A stretch of 64,000 bases of DNA, from contig NZ_CP059733.1 in NCBI RefSeq assembly GCF_000948985.2, positions 3,596,001 through 3,660,000 of the forward strand. The letters are read 5' to 3'. A program made the position numbers and the translations under genes. The notes under the pieces were generated by a model. That model made no database searches and had not been told where the DNA came from. It was given only the letters and a program-made list of their open reading frames with translations. The stretch is from Thalassomonas viridans. GTDB taxonomy: Bacteria; Pseudomonadota; Gammaproteobacteria; Enterobacterales; Alteromonadaceae. Positions 17,162-25,750 of the stretch are shown here, one piece after another (within the stretch, counting starts at the first letter, position 1; every line of letters starts with the position of its first letter).

Positions 17162-19336
17162 CTATAGCGAGCAATCCTTGTTAAAGAAATACCGCACTTC
17201 GTAATCTTCACACCGCTCGCCGCCATTATCGGCAATTTTACAAACAAATCCGTTATTGATATCGGGATCGCCAAAGATGTCGCCGGTAAGACTTGAGTCA
17301 AGCTTGGTGCCAACAACCCGGGCAAAGTAACCAACAACATCGGAATATTTGCAGCTAGCCGATAGATGTCCGCGATTTATAAGGGAAGTTACTTCTTCCC
17401 CGTCCGCTGTACCGCCGGGATTATCGGTATCAAGCCAACCGGTATCGTAATACTCCTCTGCCATAATAATATCGCCATCAAGCGTATATATACCCAGTGA
17501 TTTAATTACATCGCCGTGGGTGCCATGAAAGCCAAACAAACCGCCATCGCCTGCACCAGCTACATGTGCAGTTCCGGAACATTTACCTATTTCCACTGCG
17601 TTACCTTTGTTGGTATAGGCCAATAGCCGGGTGATTCTATCTTCAGAATCATCGTAACAGTAAGATATACCGTGAAGGTATTCACCACTTTGGGTATTCA
17701 GGGTCAAGCTATCGGAACTGCCGCCTTTGCCATTTTTTCCATAAAATTCACACAACTCGTTAGTGTCGGCCGTAGCGGGTGAAATAGTTTGTGTAAACCC
17801 GTAGCAAACCTCAATGGAGTCGAGATATCCACTACTGCCGGCAGTAAGTGCTACCGATTTCACATTGATATTATTAACCAGCAGTTTCCTATGGAGGATA
17901 TTAATGGCATCAAATGCATCGCCGCCCTCTGTAAAACCCTTGGCTTCAACCTTGGCAACTGCCTTGGTTTTATAGTCGTTGGCATTTTGGTTCGAAAGCC
18001 AAATGCCATCGATAACTTTAAAGTAATTTACCCATGCCGAGCCGGATTCAACCTTCTCCCGCAGCTCTGCATTTTCTCTGGCATTATAAGGCATAGCAAA
18101 AGTGTACCCTTCGCCTTTTGACTCACAAACTTCAAAGCCGTTTTCCCAGGCTCCTTTGTCACCCGCAAGTAACCACTGTCTATCTTCATTAACACAAACA
18201 TATTGCTTACTGGTTGAACAGTCCGCGGAAAAAATGCGACCATCTTCAACATAGGCGCACCCCTTGGTATCTGTAAGGGGTTCGCTATTCCATGACCAGA
18301 CATAATCTTTAATTTGTATCGCATAGGCAAGATCGATCAGCGGCGTATCAATGTCGGTATCATTGGCTTCTACCAGTGCTGCTTCCAAAATCTGCGCGCC
18401 ACATTCCGCTATCTCTTGTACGGATGCTCCCGATAGCCAAATCTTATCGGCGGTGTATTCATGGCTAGAATCCAGTGCCACATTTAAATTTCCCAGCTCA
18501 TAATTTTCTGAGAATGTATCACAGCTACTCGCTTTTCCTTGTTCATAGGCTTGGCTTGCCTTATGCCCCCCGGCAGCATCGAGCTTATCCGCTCCTATCC
18601 ATACCCATTCCCGATAATCAGCTTTCCCATGGTAATTACAAAGGTCTTTGTCTCTTGGGATTTGCGTGATGACAATAAGATTTTTTCCGGCTGCAAGAAC
18701 ATCCTCCTTGGTGAGCGACTGTACCGGTAAGGACGCACATTCATCATGACCATAACCCCAATCTTCCGGTTTAAAAACAATATCGCCAACTTTGTTCTCT
18801 ATTTTATCGGCAACCCGCTCACGAAAGTCTTTACCATTATGCGGATACTTGGAGTCATACACTTCCAACTTAAGCATGATCACGTCATGGGGGTTATCTT
18901 CAATGTAACTCTCAATTTGCTCTAATCCACTAGTAAAGGGTTTGGCATCAGCATTACAAATTGCCCATTCTTTAGCCCCTAAGTGACACATCATCACAGA
19001 AGAGAAGTCAGTAGATTCCGGATAAACATCAAATTCCATCAGCCGAATACCCCGCTCCATGAGTTTTTTGGGCTCATACCACTGATTTACATCATTGTAG
19101 TCGCCATCCCATTGCTTGGAAGCATAAGCATTGTGGGCACCTGCCCATAGTGTTTTTGAAAGAGGCGCTTTAGCATCGATAGTGCCCTGCAACTTTAGGC
19201 GTGTTACCTGCTCATCGCCCGTGTTAACTTCCGACACTGCCGGCGCTGCAACCCCACCTAAAAAAACAGCACCTATTAATACGCTAGCCAGATTGCCAAT
19301 TTTTCCCGGTACTAAACTACCAATATATTTGTTCAT
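17162..19336 (-). CDS. Secreted PI-PLC-X-like protein with C-type-lectin-like and jacalin-like domains
   Basis: 724 aa. A signal peptide-like N-terminus (SVLIGAVFLGGVAAPAVSE) is followed by a PI-PLC X-type TIM barrel (~55-340) with WAGAHNAY carrying the first catalytic His (68), EFDVYP (101-106) and the second His in MMCHLG (118). Residues ~345-465 resemble a C-type-lectin-like fold (WSWNSEP, GCAYV, paired Cys, WENGFEVC). Residues ~490-640 look like one or two jacalin-type beta-prism repeats (DSIEVCYG, GEYLHGISYCYD, GDVIKSLGIYT). Many Cys suggest disulfides after export. A phosphodiesterase acting on membrane lipids or GPI-type glycans and targeted by two lectin modules is the family-based reading; substrate and host are unknown. 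Confidence 0.78.
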   Translation of the reverse strand: MNKYIGSLVPGKIGNLASVLIGAVFLGGVAAPAVSEVNTGDEQVTRLKLQGTIDAKAPLSKTLWAGAHNAYASKQWDGDYNDVNQWYEPKKLMERGIRLMEFDVYPESTDFSSVMMCHLGAKEWAICNADAKPFTSGLEQIESYIEDNPHDVIMLKLEVYDSKYPHNGKDFRERVADKIENKVGDIVFKPEDWGYGHDECASLPVQSLTKEDVLAAGKNLIVITQIPRDKDLCNYHGKADYREWVWIGADKLDAAGGHKASQAYEQGKASSCDTFSENYELGNLNVALDSSHEYTADKIWLSGASVQEIAECGAQILEAALVEANDTDIDTPLIDLAYAIQIKDYVWSWNSEPLTDTKGCAYVEDGRIFSADCSTSKQYVCVNEDRQWLLAGDKGAWENGFEVCESKGEGYTFAMPYNARENAELREKVESGSAWVNYFKVIDGIWLSNQNANDYKTKAVAKVEAKGFTEGGDAFDAINILHRKLLVNNINVKSVALTAGSSGYLDSIEVCYGFTQTISPATADTNELCEFYGKNGKGGSSDSLTLNTQSGEYLHGISYCYDDSEDRITRLLAYTNKGNAVEIGKCSGTAHVAGAGDGGLFGFHGTHGDVIKSLGIYTLDGDIIMAEEYYDTGWLDTDNPGGTADGEEVTSLINRGHLSASCKYSDVVGYFARVVGTKLDSSLTGDIFGDPDINNGFVCKIADNGGERCEDYEVRYFFNKDCSL

Positions 19337-20329
19337 TTATTCTTTAATTCCTATACGTCATTTTTCAAAGCTTAAGGCGATCCCTGTCTTTCGTTCTTTC
19401 GGTTATCAACCTGATAAGACTCCACCGAGAGCGGCTTATCTTTTGAATCCTCATCAGCCAGATTTGCTTCAAATTCAAAGCTTTTCGACAGCTGCCATCA
19501 CCCCCTGTTACCTCATGCCACGTCCCGTGGCATATCAGCATGCAGACGATACACAAACGCATCTGTTGTTAGAATTGAAAGTTTTTTCTACCCCTGCGAA
19601 ACGATTTTCATACCCCCCATGCTCCGGAGCTCCAGACACTTCATCATAAATAACAATTGTCGTGGCACTTTTACGACCTGAAATTTGTTGTTCGGTACTA
19701 AATGGTTTATCTTTTTTGTACAAAAGATCAGTAGCTAGGCTTCGCCTTCCAGAGTGACTTGAAACTCATTAATATAAGCCCATTTGCGCATCATTTTGCG
19801 GATGTGATCCTGAAGGATATTTAGGCGCTATAAGCTCCGTCTTTTGGCTCAAAATAAGAAGGGAGAATAGTTTAAGATTTTCACCGTTATCAATTCGGTG
19901 ATTCAGATAGCTTTTTATAGCAATCTAGAGAAAACTATCTTTCTCATCGCTATGTAGCTCCAAAGTGTTTTGAAATAACTTAGCTGAATTCAATTCGCCT
20001 GATTAAGTGTGCTTACCCAGACGCATACTTTTCTACCGCCTCTTTTGCTTCTTTAATACAAATTTGGAGATCCCAAAATTGAATTATCAAAAGACTGACA
20101 CTTGCATGTATTAACTTTGAATATCCAAATATTCTCCTTTAGCAAACCTTTACCATCTCACCCATAGGGCGAGTAAGATAGGAAAAGTGGCAATGGTTAC
20201 GGGACTATAGCCAACTCTTCCTCTATAGCTACACCTAATCACAGACTGCTCACAATCAGCTCTGGCACCAAACCTTAACAATAAATAAGGTTGGAGCAAC
20301 CCGGGAAGATTAGGTGTTATCAGTTTTTA
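19337..20329. other. 993-bp intergenic region with degraded coding-like pieces
   Basis: No convincing gene. Minus-strand fragments that look protein-like but are too short and unsupported include 19535-19723 (62 codons, TTG start) and a ~30-codon stretch ending at 19735. They may be relics of lost genes. A small hairpin ATGCCACG/CGTGGCAT lies near 19517-19535. The region separates two secreted-protein genes on the same strand. Confidence 0.4.
20231..20317 (-). terminator. Branched RNA structure after the beta-gamma-crystallin gene
   Basis: ACACCTAATC (20231-20240) pairs perfectly with GATTAGGTGT (20308-20317), enclosing a second hairpin AACCTTA/TAAGGTT (20271-20277, 20286-20292). It begins 13 bp after the stop codon on the minus strand. 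It may act as terminator or 3' stabiliser; no strong U-tract is visible. Confidence 0.4.
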
Positions 20330-21796
20330 TCAGTAATTAAACCTAAATGACGACACCTTGTCGTTAAAGCCTTGAGATTTAAGGTTTAACTCCCGAAGAT
20401 AACCCGTCCCGGTCAGGAGTTTCGTTTTCCCCCGATAATCCGAATCTTCATATAACGTGGCCGAATACCCCGCCGGCAGGCAATACCTCACATATGAGCT
20501 TTTATCACCAAAACCATCGATATTTCTAAAATCGCCGTAATCCCTTAACGAGCGGTCCGGGTAGTCGATAACCACGGAGCGGCCTTTATCCGAACCAGTA
20601 TTTTCAAACAGCTCGACAAAGCTTTCACTGGCGCTGCTGCATGAGTTAGGTACCGCCGGAAACTCGCTCATTTTCACGCTATTGCCGGGGCCATCATTGT
20701 CGTGCTCTGCACTGTAAAAAATCAGTTCGCCATCAGAATCAACATATACGCCGCCCGCCGCCTGGAAATTGCAGTTTGCCGGACCATAGTCGTCGCAGGT
20801 AAAAACTTTGGAAGCGGCTTTACGCAAGCCGAAATGCGTACCGTCTGTGCTCGTAACCTCAAAGAGATCAAGCCGGTCGTTGCCAAAGGTAAAATTGTCG
20901 TTATAGTTGGCTACCAGATAAACACTGCCGTCGCACTGGACCACAAAATTATAGCTCTGGTAATTGCCAAACCCTCCCCCGACACTTCCGGGCTCAAAAC
21001 CATTATTGCCGTATTTCCAGCTTGAAAGTTGACTAAAGGTGGCAACAGTATTGAAGTTGGCCAGCGCCGTGGCATCCGTCAGGTAAAAGTCCAGCTGCTC
21101 GCCGGTTTCCACCATCACAATAAAGCGCCCGTCCGCCCTTTTCACCAGCGCTACGGTACCGGCATTCCTGCTTGCCCTTTGTATCGTATGCGGCATTTGT
21201 ACGGGCACCGCCGGATTATCAATATTATAAAACAACACCTCACTTTGCAGGTTGGACGAGTCAGAGGAAACAATGCTTTCTACCGCCACGGCAAGCGTAT
21301 TACCCCATACCTGCATACCGCCGGCATGATCATATTTAGTGCCCGTCTGGCCGCTGTAGGTACGGACATACTGGTTCACTTTATCTGCCCAATACGGTGC
21401 AGTATCCTTGATGTCGCTATAACTCAACCTGTTCGAGCGAAAACGCAGCCCGTCCCCGTCTCTCGAACTCATATTAACCACGGCAATACCGCCATAGTTA
21501 CTGCTGTCTTTACTGCGGGACACGTACATATATTTGTCCTGACCAACACGGTGAACTCGCTGGACACCTTGCCAATGGTGCGTCAGCGACACGTCCGGTG
21601 CCACGCCCATGCGAAATCCCATGTCATCGCCATTCTTCCTTAACCGCTGGAAACTGTTTTCAACATTACCAACACATCTGTTGGCATTAGCATCCGAGTT
21701 ATACGACACCCATCCTTTAAAAGAGGCCGCCAGCCCACTCAAACTAACACCCAGCGCCAGCACACCAGCTAAGGCCATTTTTTGACATCTAACCAT
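20330..21796 (-). CDS. Secreted protein with C-terminal beta-gamma-crystallin domain
   Basis: 488 aa from ATG 21796, preceded by GGAAG; the upstream in-frame ATG at 21832 would put 12 residues before the signal peptide (MALAGVLALGVSLSGLAAS). Residues ~40-390 form a beta-rich domain with propeller-like segments (QGVQRVHRVG, GGMQVWGNTLAVAVES, DGSVYLVANY, DGELIFYSAEHD). The last ~90 residues hold two Greek-key beta-gamma-crystallin-type motifs (VELFENTGSDKGRSV, ATLYEDSDYRGKTKLL, GFNDKVSSFRF), a fold that commonly binds calcium in microbial proteins. A fragment of a paralogue survives at 15582-15656. Function unknown; extracellular calcium-stabilised protein is the inference. Confidence 0.75.
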   Translation of the reverse strand: MVRCQKMALAGVLALGVSLSGLAASFKGWVSYNSDANANRCVGNVENSFQRLRKNGDDMGFRMGVAPDVSLTHHWQGVQRVHRVGQDKYMYVSRSKDSSNYGGIAVVNMSSRDGDGLRFRSNRLSYSDIKDTAPYWADKVNQYVRTYSGQTGTKYDHAGGMQVWGNTLAVAVESIVSSDSSNLQSEVLFYNIDNPAVPVQMPHTIQRASRNAGTVALVKRADGRFIVMVETGEQLDFYLTDATALANFNTVATFSQLSSWKYGNNGFEPGSVGGGFGNYQSYNFVVQCDGSVYLVANYNDNFTFGNDRLDLFEVTSTDGTHFGLRKAASKVFTCDDYGPANCNFQAAGGVYVDSDGELIFYSAEHDNDGPGNSVKMSEFPAVPNSCSSASESFVELFENTGSDKGRSVVIDYPDRSLRDYGDFRNIDGFGDKSSYVRYCLPAGYSATLYEDSDYRGKTKLLTGTGYLRELNLKSQGFNDKVSSFRFNY

Positions 21797-22184
21797 TTTT
21801 ATTCTTCCTATATTAAAAATGTAAACACGCAAACAGGCTCATGGCATCCGGCTCTAAAGCCGAATGGCACATAAAACTTTATTTACGGGTATTCCTTTAT
21901 CGGGCAGGCAATTAAGGCTGGAAAGTATTTTACCGGGTTCTATCTAACAATGTTATCCTCGGATCTGCTACCAACATACCTCAGCCAAAACCCTATTCAC
22001 CAAGGTTTGGTGGTTTTCAACCACATAAGACACTGCTATTGTTAAAAATATTTCTGTTTTATTTCTGATTAAACCGGCAAAGATAAAATATTTTCCATTC
22101 GCAGCTAAGCTCTCATGGCTGACCTAACCTCTACTTTACACTTCGGTTAAAAATCGAGGAACTAGACAAAATACAATTAACCAA

Positions 22185-22213
22185 TTGATTTTAATTAATA
22201 TAAATATTAACAT
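22185..22213 (+). promoter_or_regulatory. Putative promoter of the retron
   Basis: TTGATT at 22185-22190 and TAACAT at 22208-22213 are spaced by 17 bp. Transcription would start around 22220-22221, exactly at the first base of the a1 repeat. The hexamers are only fair matches; the fit to the RNA 5' end is the main support. Confidence 0.5.
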
Positions 22214-22220
22214 TCTGCTC

Positions 22221-22349
22221 GGTTTATGGGCAGGTTTTGGATCGCGCTTCGCGATCAGTGAAAAAAATGTCCGAAAGGATTGCCTTTTAGGAGACGATTT
22301 ATACGGTTCCTAATGTTCCCTCAGGAGTGCATAAGAGTGCCCATAAACC
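22221..22349 (+). ncRNA. Retron msr-msd non-coding RNA
   Basis: The a1 repeat GGTTTATGGGCA (22221-22232) is perfectly complementary to a2 TGCCCATAAACC (22338-22349), the pairing that defines retron RNAs. After a1 comes a G (22233), the expected position of the branching guanosine. Inside lie an msr-like stem GATCGCG-CTT-CGCGATC (22240-22256), a small TCC-GAAA-GGA hairpin (22270-22279) and an msd-like hairpin with arms 22287-22296 and 22304-22313 (TTAGGAGACG paired to CGGTTCCTAA with one mismatch and one G-U, loop ATTTATA). The RNA ends 20 nt before the reverse transcriptase ATG. The exact msr/msd border and msDNA length cannot be fixed from sequence alone. Confidence 0.82.
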
Positions 22350-22369
22350 CCTTTAATAAATGGAAGTAT

Positions 22370-24217
22370 ATGCGAAAACTCAATTCCCTAGCCCAAATCA
22401 CTACAAAAGCTGAATTAGCTGCATTATTAGGAATAAAAACATCATTTCTTACTCATTGTTTATATGTTATTAAGCCTGCTAATCAATATACTCAGTTTAA
22501 AATAGCTAAAAAAAATGGGGGAGAGAGAACGATAAACGCCCCCACCAACAGATTAAAGTCTATTCAATCTGCTCTCTCACATTTATTATTAGACTGTCTA
22601 GATGAATTAAATAGGAAAAAATATCCTGCGTCAGAACTAGCTAAGTCAAGCGCTCAACATTCACATATATTAAAAGTGAAGTGCTCAAATACTAAAACAA
22701 AGCAACCTTCTTTATCACATGGATTTGAAAGAAAACGCTCTATAATAACCAATGCGATGATGCATACAAATAAAAAAAATGTATTAAACATTGATCTTAA
22801 AGAATTTTTTAACAGCTTTAATTTTGGTCGAGTTAGGGGCTTTTTTATTAAAAATGATAACTTTAAACTCGATCCACATATAGCAACAGTTATTGCTCAA
22901 ATAGCTTGTTACAACAATGAGTTACCGCAAGGTAGCCCTTGCTCGCCTGTTATTACTAATTTAATAACCCACTCTTTAGATATCAGACTCGCATTACTTG
23001 CTCAAAAACACTCTTGCACATATACAAGATATGCTGATGACATTACATTTTCGACCAGAGAGAGTATTTTCCCACCACAAATCATGCGTGAAGAAAATGG
23101 ACAGTTTATTGCTGGAAAGAAATTACGTTCTGAGATCAGGCGTTCCGGTTTTTCAATTAACAATAAAAAGACTCGAATTCAACTTAAAGACTCAAGACAA
23201 GATGTTACAGGACTGGTTGTAAATCAAAAACCAAATACAAAAAAAGAATATTGGCGTATAGCCAGGGCACAATGTAATAACCTATTTAATACAGGAGCTT
23301 TCACGAAAACAGTGAACGGTGAAACAATCAAGGGCAACGTAAGGGAATTAGAGGGGCAATTAAATTTCATTGACCAGCTAGACCACTACAATCGTCTTCG
23401 CCAAAAATCCCCTCTCAACCCCAAATACCATTTAAAAAAGGATGAAATAATAAAACAGAAGAAAGCTAAGCAAAGAAGTTATTTATTTAGTGGACGTGAA
23501 AAAACATTCAGTCAATTTCTTTTTTATCAATTCTTTTACGCAAGCGACAAACCAACGATACTAACGGAGGGTAAAACAGATAATGTTTACCTAAAAACAG
23601 CAATAAACATACTTGCTGCGAATTTTCCTGATTTAGCAAAGACCAAGACTGTCACTACTCCATACGAGTTACTATTACGCTTTGTAGAGTACTCAGAAAG
23701 GACTAAATTTTTATTAGAACTTCATGGGGGTACTGACTATTTAAAGCATTTCATAATGGGTTATGAATCCAAACTAAAACGATATAAAGCTCCAAAACCT
23801 AAACACCCAGTGATAATCGTGATTGATAACGATACTGGACCACAAGGTTTATTACACTATGTTGCCAATATATCTTCAGCCATTATTTCACCTAATTCAC
23901 TGATATTAAAACAAGATTACAGAAAAGCTGATTTTATCCATATATTTCATAACCTCTATATAGTCTTAACCCCACGTGGGGCCGGTAATACTCATACGGA
24001 TATAGAATACTTTTTTAAAGATATTGATCGACTAAGAACATATAAAGGCAAGTGTTTTAACACAGTAGCCAATCGAGACGAAGAAAGGGATTTAAGTAAG
24101 GATGCATTTGCTAAACAAATTATTAAAGCACAAAAAAAAGTTGTAGATTTTAGTAACTTGAAACCATTACTAGAGCGTTTTGTTATGGTTATTAAGCACT
24201 ACAGCACCATAAATTAG
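22370..24217 (+). CDS. Retron reverse transcriptase fused to a TOPRIM domain
   Basis: 615 aa from ATG 22370 (GGAAG at 22362-22366); an upstream TTG at 22280 lies inside the msr-msd RNA and is rejected. The RT domain (~1-320) carries the retron-specific NAMMH at 128-132, the catalytic YADD at 221-224, PQGSPCSP before it and the VTG triplet at 279-281, which separates it from group II intron and DGR enzymes. Residues ~395-560 form a TOPRIM-like fold with conserved Glu400 in LTEGKTD and the DxD motif D486-N-D488 in VIDNDTG. RT-TOPRIM fusions are known from retron Ec67, an anti-phage retron in which TOPRIM is the presumed toxic effector and the RT makes branched msDNA. The gene is clearly more AT-rich than its neighbours, consistent with horizontal transfer. 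Confidence 0.9.
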   Translation: MRKLNSLAQITTKAELAALLGIKTSFLTHCLYVIKPANQYTQFKIAKKNGGERTINAPTNRLKSIQSALSHLLLDCLDELNRKKYPASELAKSSAQHSHILKVKCSNTKTKQPSLSHGFERKRSIITNAMMHTNKKNVLNIDLKEFFNSFNFGRVRGFFIKNDNFKLDPHIATVIAQIACYNNELPQGSPCSPVITNLITHSLDIRLALLAQKHSCTYTRYADDITFSTRESIFPPQIMREENGQFIAGKKLRSEIRRSGFSINNKKTRIQLKDSRQDVTGLVVNQKPNTKKEYWRIARAQCNNLFNTGAFTKTVNGETIKGNVRELEGQLNFIDQLDHYNRLRQKSPLNPKYHLKKDEIIKQKKAKQRSYLFSGREKTFSQFLFYQFFYASDKPTILTEGKTDNVYLKTAINILAANFPDLAKTKTVTTPYELLLRFVEYSERTKFLLELHGGTDYLKHFIMGYESKLKRYKAPKPKHPVIIVIDNDTGPQGLLHYVANISSAIISPNSLILKQDYRKADFIHIFHNLYIVLTPRGAGNTHTDIEYFFKDIDRLRTYKGKCFNTVANRDEERDLSKDAFAKQIIKAQKKVVDFSNLKPLLERFVMVIKHYSTIN

Positions 24218-24490
24218 TACTCTTTTAGATCTCTACAACCACACTTCTGGTCTGGTTCTATACAAACGAATATAGTTAACTTATAGATATCTATTTATGA
24301 CTACGTATTTAAAAGCGATAACAACAAAATTAACCAGTGGTAGAGGATTTGATTTCAAAAATAGTTGGAACATGGCTTGCCACTTATATGCTTTATTCAT
24401 CCCACTTTCTATTGTTAATAATTAACAAAATATTCCCTAAAAAATAACCCTCAAGTACCGGTACCCCACCAGAAAACAATAGGAGCTTCC

Positions 24491-25435
24491 ATGAAAATAC
24501 CATCTAGATTCGACGAAATATTAGAAACAGTTATTAAAAGTTTTGGCATAGCATCACGATTGGGCATTGTTTTAGGGGGATTGGCTTTATTAAGTTATTG
24601 CTATCAAATAGGTTACTTTCCTGAAGGAATATCTGCTGGGGATACTATAGCTTTAATATTTGTTTCAATTGCATTTGCCGTTTTATATATCATATTCTCT
24701 GCCTCTTTATATGCACTGGGCATCAGTTTGTATCCTCTTTGGATTTTACTGAACAAATTATTTTTATTCATCGCGAAAATACGAAATAAAAAAATTACAC
24801 CGGTAGAGTACCTAAAACCTGATCCTTCATTCATTGGTTTTTCATTAGTTGGTATCTTATTCGTATTTTTAGTTGGGTTATCTGAAAAGAGTATTGTAAT
24901 TACAATGGTAATCTGCTGCTGGATGTTGGCAATTTCCGCAGCAAACAGAAAAAAGATAGCGACTCAAATATCTGATATAGAATTAACACTCTCTTCTAAT
25001 ATTTTAAATGTAAGCGAGCACCAAAAAACAGAGCTTAAAAAGAATAAAGCCCTACTAAAAAAGATGAAAATTCAACAAACTACCTTTGCTTTATTAATAC
25101 CGCTATTCTTAGGCGGTATGTCAGAAAAAATAGTAAACGGTTCACTTAACATATTATCTCTAAAAGCTCCCAGCGTTACCATTCATGTAAAAAAACCTCA
25201 TAGTAATTTATTAGAAAACTTAGGACTAAAACCGGTAGAAAAAAGTATAGGTCCAGATTACAAAACATTTAAAGGCATTGATATTTTATTAAGAGGAATA
25301 GGTAAAAATACAGTGGTGGCTCCTTTCCCACTAACACCCAAATTCAATATTGCGATCCCAAATGAAAACATCATCATCCAAAAGAAAAGATTATCTGAGA
25401 ATAAAAATAATAAAAGCCATCCAACAGAAAAGTAA
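24491..25435 (+). CDS. Multi-spanning membrane protein downstream of the retron
   Basis: 314 aa, ATG 24491 with AGGAGC at 24481-24486. Hydrophobic segments at about residues 20-42, 48-72, 75-97, 110-128, 130-150 and 195-213 predict five to six transmembrane helices. A short charged helix (~155-192, NVSEHQKTELKKNKALLKKMK) lies between the last two, and the soluble C-terminal ~100 residues are basic. No known domain recognised. The gene has the same AT-rich composition and orientation as the RT and follows it after 273 bp with no obvious terminator. It could be a retron accessory or membrane effector, but it could also be an unrelated cargo gene. Confidence 0.65.
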   Translation: MKIPSRFDEILETVIKSFGIASRLGIVLGGLALLSYCYQIGYFPEGISAGDTIALIFVSIAFAVLYIIFSASLYALGISLYPLWILLNKLFLFIAKIRNKKITPVEYLKPDPSFIGFSLVGILFVFLVGLSEKSIVITMVICCWMLAISAANRKKIATQISDIELTLSSNILNVSEHQKTELKKNKALLKKMKIQQTTFALLIPLFLGGMSEKIVNGSLNILSLKAPSVTIHVKKPHSNLLENLGLKPVEKSIGPDYKTFKGIDILLRGIGKNTVVAPFPLTPKFNIAIPNENIIIQKKRLSENKNNKSHPTEK

Positions 25436-25750
25436 GATTATGTATAAGATTTTAAGGCATATTGATAGTATTACTCAGACAAAAGCTCTAACGTTCTAAA
25501 GTTGCAGCTTAACTTCCTTCATTCTTTTCTAGCCCCTCCAAAAAAGTTCGGATGGAACAAGCTTCCTAACCAACTTTTAACTAAGCAATTTCAAAATATA
25601 AATCAAAATTCCTTATTGCGTCCCATCTCAGCAGCAGCGATAATCTACGCCATTACTACAGTGGTTATTATTTAAAAATAAGCCGCACTGGTCGATCATT
25701 TAGCTCCTTTTATTGCGAAGTGATCCCTTAAAAAGAATTAAAAAAACTAT
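25436..25750. other. 315-bp intergenic region
   Basis: AT-rich; nothing supported is seen. It forms the right edge of the retron island before the chromosomal gene sbcB. No clear flanking direct repeat was found. Confidence 0.4.

Noticed and set aside
19535..19723. 62-codon minus-strand ORF with a TTG start
   Set aside because: Reads somewhat like protein but has no ribosome-binding site or known family; kept only as a possible relic in the intergenic note.
22370..24217. Group II intron maturase or DGR reverse transcriptase
   Set aside because: NAxxH and VTG motifs, the a1/a2 RNA and the TOPRIM fusion identify a retron RT; no intron RNA domains or template/variable repeat pair are visible.
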